In this document: positions 8,353 through 16,640 of the stretch, piece by piece | Numbering within the stretch: position 1 is the first letter of the stretch | Layout of the letters: each line of letters starts with the position of its first letter | DNA from: Candidatus Rhodoferax mariagerensis | Lineage (GTDB): Bacteria > Pseudomonadota > Gammaproteobacteria > Burkholderiales > Burkholderiaceae_C | Length of the DNA: 64,000 nt | Direction of reading: 5' to 3' | Assembly: GCA_016719055.1 (NCBI GenBank) | Contig: JADKAW010000058.1 | Span: 51,413-115,412 of the forward strand | The notes under the pieces: generated by a model | Database searches by the model: none | The model's input: the letters and a program-made list of their open reading frames with translations, nothing else | Told to the model about the DNA's origin: nothing | Program-made: the position numbers and the translations under genes

Positions 8353-9537
8353 ATGTCAACAAAATATAGGGTTAACCCTTAGTTCTCTTTTCTCCAAACT
8401 CACCGATCGCATCAATTCGGCGGAATTTTCGCCGATGCCCGCCACCCTGACTCCCCAATGCCTTCACGCGCACTGGCAAGTTGCCTTTCGCCAGCTGATT
8501 GGCGCTTTGCTTTCCATGCGAGCGTCTTCACAGCAGGTCATGCTCGACTCCTTCTTTGGTAGCTTGTCTGTTGACGGCGACTGGCAGCGTGGCATAACTG
8601 ATCGTGGTTTTGCTCAAGCACGAGACAAGTTGTCCTGGACTTGTTTGGAGCACTTGAACACCTTTTGTGGTCAAAACCGCCGACGCGTTGGGCTTGGTCC
8701 TCGTTGGCACGGTCTGCGTTTGGTGGCAGGCGATGCCTCGGTGCTGATGCCCGCGATTCGCCCTTGTTTCACCACAAGGTTCCATGCCCAAGCTGATCAA
8801 CGCTTGTTTGTCTTGTATCTGCCGGGCGCTGATTGACGCTGCACGCCAGCGTGCATGGTGCCGATGGCGCTGAGCGGCAGATGCTGTTTGAGTCGCTGTT
8901 GCGCCTGGGGCCTGATGATGTGTTGATCCTTGATCGGGGCTATCCGGCAGCTTGGCTGGTGGCGTATTTGACTGAGCACTATATTCGGTTTTGCATGCGC
9001 TGCGAGAAGTCCAGTGGTGGTTGGGCAGAGGTACGCACCTTGAGCGCAGCGATCAGGTGGATGCCACGGTCACGCTCAATAAGCCCAACCAGTGGGACTG
9101 CGAAGATTATGGCTGTTCTGGTGCTGCACCGCGGTCCGGCTGGTCAAGTGTGTGACGCCCAATGGGCTTGTGCGGGTGATGGCGACCAATTTGCCAGACA
9201 GCCAAGTCCCGACAGCAGCTTTTGGTGAGCTTTACCATGAGCGCTGGCGTATTGAGGAGGCCTTTAAACGCCTCAAGCATCGCTGCAAACTCGAGAGCGT
9301 CTCAGGGCTGACGCAGCATGCGCTGATGGTCGATGTGCACGCAAAGGTGTTGGCTGACAATTTGGCTTTGGTGTGCATGGGCGCGTCAGCGGCAGCGGGT
9401 TTACAGGACAAGCAGCGTACATGTAACCGCGCCTACGCCGCACCATGTTTGCAGCGCCTGCTGCCGCGTATGGTGTTGGGGTTGGGCTGTCTGGTGACTC
9501 TTTTGGGAAAGGCGTTTGAACTGTTGGGGGCAAACTC
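8353..9537 (+). pseudogene. IS4-family transposase of copy B1 (broken and interrupted)
   Basis: The frame opens at MSTKYRVNP and meets TAG after nine codons (ACCCTTAG). The remaining domains are present but spread over three frames: DSFFGSLSVDGDWQRG, GDASVLMPAIRP (first Asp), LDRGYPAAWL (second Asp) and YHERWRIEEAFKRLK (Glu). Compared with copies B2 and C it has an extra T at ACCTTTTGTGG, lacks a T in ACCTTGAGC, lacks an A in CGCTGATTG and lacks a G in CCGCGGTCC. The last 20 or so codons are beyond the inserted B2, at 10938-10987. It is non-functional as written. Confidence 0.85.
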
Positions 9538-10927
9538 CAATCCACCGAAGTTAAGGTAAAATATTCCTCGTAAGCTGTTGATTTAGTTGAATTTATTTTA
9601 AATTGCCCCAAAAAATTGGAACTGAATATGTCAACAAAATATAGGGTTAACCCTTAGTTCTCTTTTCTCCAAACTCACCGATCGCATCAATTCGGCGGAA
9701 TTTTTCGCCGATGCCCGCCACCCTGACTCCCCCAATGCCTTCACGCGCACTGGCAAGTTGCCTTTGCCCAAGCTGATTGGCGCTTTGCTTTCCATGCGAG
9801 CGTCTTCACAGCAGGTCATGCTCGACTCCTTCTTTGGTAGCTTGTCTGTTGACGGCGACTGGCAGCGTGGCATTTCTGATCGCGGTTTTGCTCAAGCCAG
9901 GGACAAACTGTCCTGGACTTGTTTGGAGCACTTGAACACTTTTGTGGTCAAAACTGCCGATACGCTGGGCTTGGTTTCTCGCTGGCACGGTTTGCGTTTG
10001 CGGCAGGCGATGCCTCGGTGCTGATGCCTGCGATTCGCCCCCTTTGTTTCACCACAAGGTTCCATGCCCAAGCTGATCAACGCTTGTTTGTCTTGTATCT
10101 GCCGGGCGCTGAATTGACGCTGCACGCCAGCGTGCATGGTGCCGATGGCGCTGAGCGGCAGATGCTGTTTGAGTCGCTGTTGTGCCTGGGGCCTGATGAT
10201 GTGTTGATCCTTGATCGGGGCTATCCGGCAGCTTGGCTGGTGGCGTATTTGACTGAGCACTATATTCGGTTTTGCATGCGCTGCGAGAAGTCCAGTGGTG
10301 GTTGGGCAGAGGTACGCACCTTTGAGCGCAGCGATCAGGTGGATGCCACGGTCACGCTCAATAAGCCCAACCAGTGGGACTGCGAAGATTATGGCTGTTC
10401 TGGTGCTGCACCGCGGGTCCGGCTGGTCAAGTGTGTGACGCCCAATGGGCTTGTGCGGGGTGATGGCGACCAATTTGCCAGACAGCCAAGTCCCGACAGC
10501 AGCTTTTGGTGAGCTTTACCATGAGCGCTGGCGTATTGAGGAGGCCTTTAAACGCCTCAAGCATCGCTGCAAACTCGAGAGCGTCTCAGGGCTGACGCAG
10601 CATGCGCTGATGGTCGATGTGCACGCAAAGGTGTTGGCTGACAATTTGGCTTTTGGTGTGCATGGGCGCGTCAGCGGCAGCGGGTTTACAGGACAAGCAG
10701 CGTACATGTAACCGCGCTTACGCCGCACCATGTTTGCAGCGCCTGCTGCCGCGTATGGTGTTGGGGTTGGGCTGTCTGGTGACTCTTTTGGGAAAGGCGT
10801 TTGAACTGTTGGGGGCAAACTCCCATAGACAACTGTCTGATCGCAAGCAGCCACGACCGAAAAATCATGTGAAACCTCATCCAAATCTGGCTTACAAGGG
10901 GTGACATGGCTTAACTTCGGTGGATTG
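9538..10927 (+). mobile_element. IS4-family insertion sequence, copy B2, nested in B1
   Basis: 1390 bp with the same inverted ends, in the same orientation as its host copy. Its target duplication is GGGCAAACTC at 9528-9537 and 10928-10937, a sequence inside the transposase gene of B1. This explains the apparent 116-bp tandem repeat at the right end (10812-10927 against 10928-11042): it is simply the right end of B2 followed by the right end of B1. Confidence 0.93.
9628..10873 (+). pseudogene. IS4-family transposase of copy B2 (frame broken)
   Basis: Same gene as in the other three copies. After the early TAG, residues from ADARHPDSP onward are readable: PNAFTRTGKLPLPKLIGALL, DSFFGSLSVDGDWQRG, then a shift near 10010. 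The stretch 9919-10512 gives most of the catalytic core (LDRGYPAAWL) and a further shift at a GGGG run near 10460 leads to YHERWRIEEAFKRLK at 10518-10562. The breaks are single-base changes in runs. This copy has the correct ACTTTTGTGG where B1 is wrong, and B1 is right where this one is wrong. Confidence 0.85.
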
Positions 10928-11065
10928 GGGCAAACTCCCATAGACAACTGTCTGATCGCAAGCAGCCACGACCGAAAAATCATGTGAAACCTCATCCAAA
11001 TCTGGCTTACAAGGGGTGACATGGCTTAACTTCGGTGGATTGCCTCTCGACTGCCGGGTTATGTT

Positions 11066-11641
11066 TTACTGTAGCAATAACGCTTGTGCAATTGGTTGCC
11101 ATTTACTGTAAGTGATACTTGAAGATGGATGATTAATATAACCTGCAAGAACAGAATTCGTGCCAACACTAAGAATGGCACTATGCTCTGACTTTTGTTG
11201 ATGCGCAATATGAAATATTAGATTTCGCCAATTGGCCAGACCAAGAACAAGTATTCTTTCTGGCTTAAGCTCTGAAATTAATTCCTCAAAAGCTGGAATG
11301 GAGTTTGCCCACATTTCTTCCGTTGGTCTTTGGCGAGCTTGATTACCTACTAAAAATTGCACAAAATTGTAAAAGGCAACATTTCCCCAAAACACCTCTG
11401 ATTCTATTTTTGTATCTCTACCAAAAATCACTCTGCGCGTTTTAGTGGCAAATTTCCCGAAGCCTTGAGGATCTAGTTGATCATTAATATCTTCGAGGAC
11501 ACAATCAATAACAATATTTTCATCAAATTGTTCAGGGTTATCTGTGTAATTTGAGTCACCAAGTATTAACGTTTTGTACGGGAAAATATTTGGAGCCTCA
11601 TACGCTTCACCCTTCCACGGTCTGACCTTAATTTCGCTCAT
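11066..11641 (-). CDS. Cassette-borne protein resembling the uracil-DNA glycosylase superfamily
   Basis: 191 residues from the ATG at 11641 (MSEIKVRPWKG); an in-frame ATG at 11668 lies inside the attC of the next cassette and is less likely. Motifs ILGDSNYT near the N-terminus, FWGNVAFYNFVQFLVG in the middle and PERILVLGLANWRNLIF followed by a C-terminal INHPSSS are arranged as in UDG-fold proteins (GDSN for the water-activating loop, xNHPS for the His loop). I infer the fold from this pattern only; a DNA-repair or defence role is open. It is AT-rich (IS-free) cassette cargo with attC sites on both sides. Confidence 0.6.
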   Translation of the reverse strand: MSEIKVRPWKGEAYEAPNIFPYKTLILGDSNYTDNPEQFDENIVIDCVLEDINDQLDPQGFGKFATKTRRVIFGRDTKIESEVFWGNVAFYNFVQFLVGNQARQRPTEEMWANSIPAFEELISELKPERILVLGLANWRNLIFHIAHQQKSEHSAILSVGTNSVLAGYINHPSSSITYSKWQPIAQALLLQ

Positions 11642-11656
11642 AACTTTCCCCATAAA

Positions 11657-11716
11657 ACATAACGCCATTGCTCACGCGCGCGGGTTTCCCGCGGCGCGTG
11701 CAGCAATTTGTTATAC
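11657..11716 (-). other. attC recombination site (cassette of the 11711-12355 gene)
   Basis: 60 bp. On the minus strand it opens with GTATAAC (11716-11710, containing the stop codon of the upstream gene) and closes with GTTATGT (11663-11657). Between them, ATTGCT/AGCAAT, CACGCGC/GCGCGTG and GCGGG/CCCGC form a long hairpin around TTT with extrahelical bases. GTATAAC is the exact complement of GTTATAC at the start of this cassette (12368-12362). Confidence 0.88.
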
Positions 11717-12355
11717 GCCTCGACCGATGTGTGGAGAGATGTCACGAACTTCTATCTCCGATTTCTTTAGATCGTAGTAATCGCAAACTCTAGTTACACC
11801 TGCACCATATTTCTTAGCGATGCCCGCTAGGATAACCGGGTAACGACTGAGAACGCTTGTAAGCGCCCTGCCTCCTGTCAGGAATCTGACCGGGTGATTC
11901 GTTCCAACGACGTAGAGATGCTTGCTCTTCGTCGTTTCATACTCCGCCAAAAAATGGAAGTCCTTGAATACGCCGTTCTGACGAATCGATTCAGAGCCGC
12001 CCTGCCAGTCTATGAATTTGTACTCAGCAACACGAAGGTTCGTCTCAAGATCGAACTGCCTGCCGGTATTCCCGGCCCCCAGAGAGACGCTTTCGACTAC
12101 CTCTCCCGGTTTTAAGATCGCCGGAAGCGAACACAGAATTCCGGCAGCATGGATGATGACGTTAATCTGGCCAGCGAGCTTCTTGATGGAAACCGCTGAC
12201 GACATGAACCCGTCGTTGATACTTCTTACGTCACAAAAATCTCGCAACTTGTTCGCATCAAGGCCAACGACCAAGGATTCAATGCGAGCAAGACTTTCCG
12301 TCAGAGACGCGCCCTGAAAATCGGTGATAGCCCGGATGGCGATGTCGATGCTCAT
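11711..12355 (-). CDS. Conserved hypothetical cassette protein
   Basis: 214 residues from the ATG at 12355 (MSIDIAIRAITDFQGASL); the longer frame from 12451 would run through the attC stem. The N-terminal half is helical with ISIKKLAGQINVIIHAAGIL; the C-terminal half has ESVSLGAGNTGRQFDLETNL, then AEYKFIDWQGG, KHLYVVGTNHPVRFL and SVLSRYPVI. The pattern E-x-D/K with ETNLRVAEYKFIDW could be a nuclease-like core (D-x-E-T ... E-x-K), but this is a guess. I do not recognise a named family. It is a typical one-gene integron cassette: start 7 bp after the recombination point and stop inside its attC. Confidence 0.72.
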   Translation of the reverse strand: MSIDIAIRAITDFQGASLTESLARIESLVVGLDANKLRDFCDVRSINDGFMSSAVSIKKLAGQINVIIHAAGILCSLPAILKPGEVVESVSLGAGNTGRQFDLETNLRVAEYKFIDWQGGSESIRQNGVFKDFHFLAEYETTKSKHLYVVGTNHPVRFLTGGRALTSVLSRYPVILAGIAKKYGAGVTRVCDYYDLKKSEIEVRDISPHIGRGV

Positions 12356-12361
12356 GGAGAC

Positions 12362-12466
12362 GTATAACGTTCGAGGTAAGGCGGGCCCTACAGCGGAGCG
12401 TGTAAGGCCCGGCAGGGACGATGAAAACTTTGGCCCTGCCGGGCCTTGCACGCGCAGCTGTTGGGG
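12362..12466 (-). other. attC recombination site with a 20-bp stem
   Basis: 105 bp. On the minus strand it opens with CCCCAAC (12466-12460) and closes with GTTATAC (12368-12362). A long inverted repeat, 12398-12417 against 12434-12453, pairs at 19 of 20 positions around the loop. It precedes the 11711-12355 cassette, so it belongs to a further upstream cassette that is now disrupted by the IS1182-type element. Confidence 0.82.
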
Positions 12467-12488
12467 CTCGCCTTGACCGAGGGGCTAG

Positions 12489-14070
12489 CAGCCTGTCGGA
12501 CTTAGCGATTCAAAATTTGAAATTTCCAATCTGCTCAAAATATAGGCAGTTTGGTATTGATTTTGCGAATTTTTGAGCCTTCTCAAAGCATTTTCTCCCT
12601 TATCCAACTTTTTGGACGCAATACTGCCATGCGCTTGACATTCCAGGCCAGGCAAACCAGATTCCATTCACCAGTGACTTTGCTCAATCCGCGCAAGGAG
12701 GAACTGCCTGAACCTCATCACCGACTTGATGATGCCAAACACCGGCTCCACCGTTTGCTTGCGAACAGCGTAAGCAGCTCTGCCTGCCAACGTTGCCAAA
12801 CGATGTGTCATCGCCTCTATCGGTGTGGCATCTGCCTTCGAGGCGCGGGCTCTGTAAAACGTTCGCTCCAGTGCGGGTGATGGTCTTGGCGGGCCACGGC
12901 AATCAAAGGCACGATCTTGCCACCTCACAGGCGTTGACGTTGTTTTCACTGCAATAGCCGGTGTCAGCAACCAGGGTGGTGGCAGTGCCGAGCTTGGCTT
13001 GCTGCTCTTGCAGAACTTTGAGCATCGGCTGGACTTCTCTCTTGTCATTGGGCGCTTGTGTCAAGGTGGGTGGCCCACCAGCATCGTGTCGGCATCCACC
13101 CCGGCCTGTGCGTTGTAGCACTGCTCAAAACCGCCACCGGCCACCGGCATGATGCGCGATTCTTCGTCTGTCAGGTTGATTTGGTCACTGTCACGCACAC
13201 CCGGCTGCGGGGCTGTGGGTGTCTTGCCGCGTGGCTTTTTGCCCGTCTCATCAGCTTTTGGCTTGGCGCTTGCCCATCTTCTCGTCAAATTCGGCCTTCT
13301 CGCGGGCGTAGCGCTCTTTGCGCACGCTGTGCGATCTTGATCTTGGCTGCCGCCATTGCAGCGAGCCGATCTTGGCGCAACTTGAGTTCTTTGGGCAGGC
13401 TCATGCCATCGGGAGTATTGGCTGTGTCGGCCGCCTCAGCCAGGGCCAGCAGTTCCTGGACTTCTGCCTTGAGCTGCTCTTCAAGCTTGACGATGTGGCC
13501 ATGCGAGAGGGCGCTGTGGCGCGAGGCGTTGGCGTGGATCTTGGTGCCATCCAGACAGACCATACCCATCTTGAGCAGTTTCATCTCGCGGGCCATTTCC
13601 AGCACTTGCACAAACAGGCCCAGCGAGTTCATCGATAAAGCGACGACGAAGGTGGCTAAGGTGTCATGGTCGGGGTGGCTGCCTGCGCCAATGTAGCGAA
13701 AGGCCACAGAGTCGTAGGTGGCCATTTCCAGCTTGCGGCTGGAGAACACCCCGGTTGAATAACCGTAAACCAAAATGGCCAGCAAGGTCGCTGGATGGTG
13801 TGCCTTTGAGCCGCGACCGGCATATTGGCCCCGAGTCAGATTGGGAGATCGAGGCTATCGATGACTTCTACGACAAAGGGTGCCAGATGGTCCTGGGTGA
13901 GCCAAACGTCTACGGAAGGGCGGCGCAGGTAGACGGTATTGCGGTCAGTGAGGATGAAGTTCGACATGCTGGTATAAATCCTTCTTAAGCCAGGTTCATT
14001 ATAACTTTATTACTACACTATCAATAGCAAAAGAAGAATTTTTCAGTGGCGTTTATAGTCCGACAGGCTG
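12489..14070 (-). mobile_element. IS1182-type insertion sequence
   Basis: 1582 bp bounded by the inverted repeat CAGCCTGTCGGACT (12489) and AGTCCGACAGGCTG (ending 14070), flanked by CTAG on both sides (12485-12488 and 14071-14074). One transposase gene, minus strand, with broken frame. Family assignment is from the transposase. Confidence 0.82.
12590..13967 (-). pseudogene. IS1182-family transposase (frame broken)
   Basis: The start at 13967 gives MSNFILTDRNTVYLRRPSVD; a base lost near 13840 brings a stop after DSLDLPI. The next frame carries LLAILVYGYSTGVFSSRKLE and HPDHDTLATF, then the catalytic region CLDGTKIHANASRH. Later frames give LTDEESRIMP, CYNAQAGVDAD, VADTGYCSENNVNACE (second Asp region), and EPVFGIIKSVMRFRQFLL (Glu region), ending near 12590 with VKRMAVL. 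At least four frame changes are needed. Intact members are about 450-480 residues. It is non-functional as written. Confidence 0.82.
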
Positions 14071-14071
14071 C

Positions 14072-14550
14072 TAGCCTGCGCTTTTGCGGAGGTTGAACTG
14101 GTGAGACTTTGACAAGCGCTCGTAGCGGTTATCGTGGTAGTGATTAAAGGCACGTTTTGGCAGGTGCACGATGGCTGGTCCAAAGACGCCTTCTTGGGCT
14201 CTATCCATCTCCACGAGCAGCTCGATATCAACGGCTGTGTACTTGCGTGCAAATGGCGCTGCAGGGGCTCAGTAGCGCTTTACGAGCGGTACGTTTGCCA
14301 GGCGGTTGGTGTGCCATTGTTTGACCAAACGGGTGGTCTGGGCGCGGCTGTCGCCACTGGTATGTTGGAGATAGCGAAGCAACACACAACGCTCATACTT
14401 GTTGCGATGCTGGTAGTCAAAGCGCTTGATCACCCGACCAATGTGGGCGTAGCGCTCTATGTCACATTCCGCCTGTGCGGTGAATATTACGTCGGCAATG
14501 GCGGCAAGGAATTGCTCGATTTGTTCAATCGTGCAGAGTTTGGATTCGTT
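14072..14550 (-). pseudogene. N-terminal remnant of an integrase-type transposase with an in-frame stop
   Basis: From the ATG at 14550 the frame reads MNESKLCTIEQIEQFLAAIA, then YAHIGRVIKRFDYQHRNKYE and SRAQTTRLVKQWHTNRLANV, a helix-turn-helix region of DDE-type transposases. A TGA replaces a codon after VKRY, and the same frame continues (APAAPFARKYTAVDIELLVE, FGPAIVHLPKRAFNHYH, RYERLSKSHQ) to a TAG at the very CTAG where the IS1182-type element inserted. The catalytic domain is absent. The remnant abuts the outermost attC, so it may be a broken cassette or an IS end. Confidence 0.65.
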
Positions 14551-14796
14551 CATGTCGATCACCATCACTGTGATGATCAACCCGCTCCCAAAACATCCAA
14601 AACCACGTCTTCAGGCTCATTTCTGCTTGGAAATGCAGCCGCCGTTCAGGCTCAGACCTCGTTGGCTGGGCGGCGGCGGCGGGTGTTGGCGGTATGATAG
14701 CCTGGCCGGCGAAGGGTAACACTGGCCAATTCCGGTATCGCGCTTTTCGATAACTTTCAATCCGCACATTCAACAAAACCATTCAAACACCCCGAT

Positions 14797-16122
14797 ATGC
14801 CCAAGCCAGATTCACCATGCCGACTCACAGCCAAAGGACCGCGCATTTATAACCTGTTCCCGCTGCTTTGCGGCTCGGTCCAGCAGTGGGAAGATCATCT
14901 ACCGCGCATCGCCGCCATGGGCTTTAATTGGGTCTATCTCAACCCGTTTCATTATCCCGGTTTTTCCGGCAGTCTTTACGCCGTCAAGGACTATTACCGT
15001 ATCCACGATTTGATGTGGGATGGCGAGCACTCTCTTGAAGAACTGCTTACCTCTTTCTGTCGCAAGGCAGGCGAACAGGGTTTGTTGGTGATGATGGACC
15101 TGGTTATCAATCACACTTCCAAAGACTCGCTGCTGGCCGAGCATCATCCTGACTGGTTTTTGCATGAATCCGACGGTTCCTTGCGTTCACCGCGCGCGAT
15201 TGAACCGGCTGATACGCGCAATGTCACGATTTGGGGCGATCTGGCCGAATTTGACTACCACAATTCCGATCACCGTGCCAATCTGGTCGGCTATTTCAGT
15301 GATCTGATCAGCCACTTTCTCGATTGCGGCATTCGCGGCTTTCGCTGTGATGCCGCTTATCTGGTTCCGGCTGAGGTCTGGTCGCACTTGATCACGCTGG
15401 CCCGCAGCAAACGCACTGACGCTATTTTTCTGGCCGAAACACTGGGCTGTCATCTGGACCAGGTGGCAGCCTTGCGCTCGACCGGCTTCGACTATTTGTT
15501 CAACAGCGCCACCTGGTGGGATTTCAGGTCGCCCTGGCTGCTTGAGCAATACAACGCGTTTCGTCACATTGCACCTTCCATCGCCTTTCCGGAAAGCCAT
15601 GATACCGAACGCCTGGCCAGCGGTCTGGAGCGGGACGGTCTGGGCGACCCGGTACTGGTTGAGCGCGCCTACCGCATGCGCTATATGTTCGTCGCCGCGT
15701 TCTCGACCGGCGTCATGATTCCGGTTGGTTTCGAGTACGGCTTCAGAACCAGACTCAACGTCGCCCTGACCCGTCCTGAGCACTGGGAACAACCGCTGTT
15801 TGACATCAGCGACTACATTGCCGCCGTCAACCAGATGCGAGCCGCTATCCCTGTACTCAACGAGGAAGGCGCACAACGCCAACTGCACACGGGTGACCCG
15901 GCTGTGGTCTGCATTTTGCGTCGCGCGTTGGCTGGGTCATCGTGGGTGCTGCTGGTGTTCAATACCAATTTGCAGCAGCGCCTCGATGCCTGCGTCAGCG
16001 GGCTCGATGACGACGTGGTGCTGGCGCGCGAGGTGACGCCCGGCCGCCAGGGTGCTGCAGTATCGCTGGCCGAAGCGTTGCCGCTGGTGCCTGGTGAAGC
16101 GCGGATTTTCGTCAACCCCTGA
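14797..16122 (+). CDS. Alpha-amylase family (GH13) glycosidase/transferase
   Basis: 441 residues, frame intact. GH13 landmarks appear in order: MDLVINHTSKD (region I), GIRGFRCDAAYLV (region II, nucleophile Asp), IFLAETLGC (region III, acid/base Glu) and FPESHDTERLA (region IV, Asp). The N-terminus IYNLFPLLCGSVQQWEDHLP starts directly in the barrel, so there is no signal peptide and no N-terminal carbohydrate-binding domain; the product is cytoplasmic. Similar stand-alone GH13 proteins occur with glycogen or trehalose genes; here the substrate cannot be told. The gene lies intact between IS remnants; 247 bp upstream of it hold no clear gene. A truncated HAD gene follows at 71 bp. Confidence 0.85.
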   Translation: MPKPDSPCRLTAKGPRIYNLFPLLCGSVQQWEDHLPRIAAMGFNWVYLNPFHYPGFSGSLYAVKDYYRIHDLMWDGEHSLEELLTSFCRKAGEQGLLVMMDLVINHTSKDSLLAEHHPDWFLHESDGSLRSPRAIEPADTRNVTIWGDLAEFDYHNSDHRANLVGYFSDLISHFLDCGIRGFRCDAAYLVPAEVWSHLITLARSKRTDAIFLAETLGCHLDQVAALRSTGFDYLFNSATWWDFRSPWLLEQYNAFRHIAPSIAFPESHDTERLASGLERDGLGDPVLVERAYRMRYMFVAAFSTGVMIPVGFEYGFRTRLNVALTRPEHWEQPLFDISDYIAAVNQMRAAIPVLNEEGAQRQLHTGDPAVVCILRRALAGSSWVLLVFNTNLQQRLDACVSGLDDDVVLAREVTPGRQGAAVSLAEALPLVPGEARIFVNP

Positions 16123-16192
16123 GTCCTGCGATACGCTCGAGATTAAACGCTGGCTATGCGCAGCGCTATGGATCATATTCAAGGAGAGGTAG

Positions 16193-16534
16193 ATGATTGT
16201 CAAAGGCATTGTTTTCGATGTAAATGGAACGCTTACTGATATTCAAACCAACGAATGGCATGACGATGTGTACCGTGTCATCAGCAATCTGTTGTCATAT
16301 CAAGGCATGGCCATTGAGCCGGCCAACCTCAAAGATATGTATTTCAGGACGATAGAAGAACAACTCAAGCTGAGTAACCAGCACCACCCAGAGTTCGATG
16401 TGAGCGGTGTTTTCAGGACCATCATTGAGCACTACGCCACCGATTTCACGCGCACCCTGCCGGCTGCAAAGATTGAACAACTGCCGATGATTCTGGCCGA
16501 ATTGCACCGCAGTGCGTCGCGCTTTCGCTTGCAA
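16193..16534 (+). pseudogene. HAD-family hydrolase, truncated by IS21-type element
   Basis: A good ribosome site (AAGGAG, 16179-16184) precedes MIVKGIVFDVNGTLTDIQTN. This is HAD motif I (DxNGT, with Asn in the place of the usual second Asp, a variant known in parts of the superfamily), followed by about 100 residues of helical cap. The frame continues for about 114 residues and then enters the IS21 end at 16535, so motifs II-IV are missing. No C-terminal half was found on the other side of the IS, so flanking DNA was also lost. Confidence 0.78.
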
Positions 16535-16640
16535 TGTTGCCGCCGACCGAAAACTGAGCCACAAATAGAGGGTATGCCGACCCAAAACTGAGCCAGGTGT
16601 TTTACTAGCGCTGCCTACTTTTTAGGCAGGAGCAAACAAG

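Larger units (their letters stand above)
8263..11042 (+). mobile_element. IS4-family insertion sequence, copy B1, split by copy B2
   Basis: The outer element consists of 8263-9537 plus 10938-11042 (1380 bp). It has the CAATCCACCGAAG inverted ends and a perfect 10-bp target duplication, CCTCTCGACT, at 8253-8262 and 11043-11052. A second copy of the same element inserted near its right end. The target lies inside an attC site. Confidence 0.92.
8212..11064 (-). other. attC site interrupted by nested IS4 elements
   Basis: The two halves are 8212-8262 and 11053-11064. With the insertion and one target copy removed, it is a 63-bp attC. On the minus strand it opens with ACATAAC (11064-11058), directly after the stop of the 11066-11641 gene, and closes with GTTGAGC (8218-8212). 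Its stem is strong: GAGGGGCAGCCC (8227-8238) pairs with GGGCTGTCCCTC (8245-8256). ACATAAC is the exact complement of GTTATGT at the start of the same cassette (11663-11657), which is diagnostic for integron cassettes. Confidence 0.8.

Noticed and set aside
10812..11042. A 116-bp tandem repeat
   Set aside because: It is the right end of IS copy B2 followed by the right end of the interrupted copy B1, as shown by the 10-bp target duplications.
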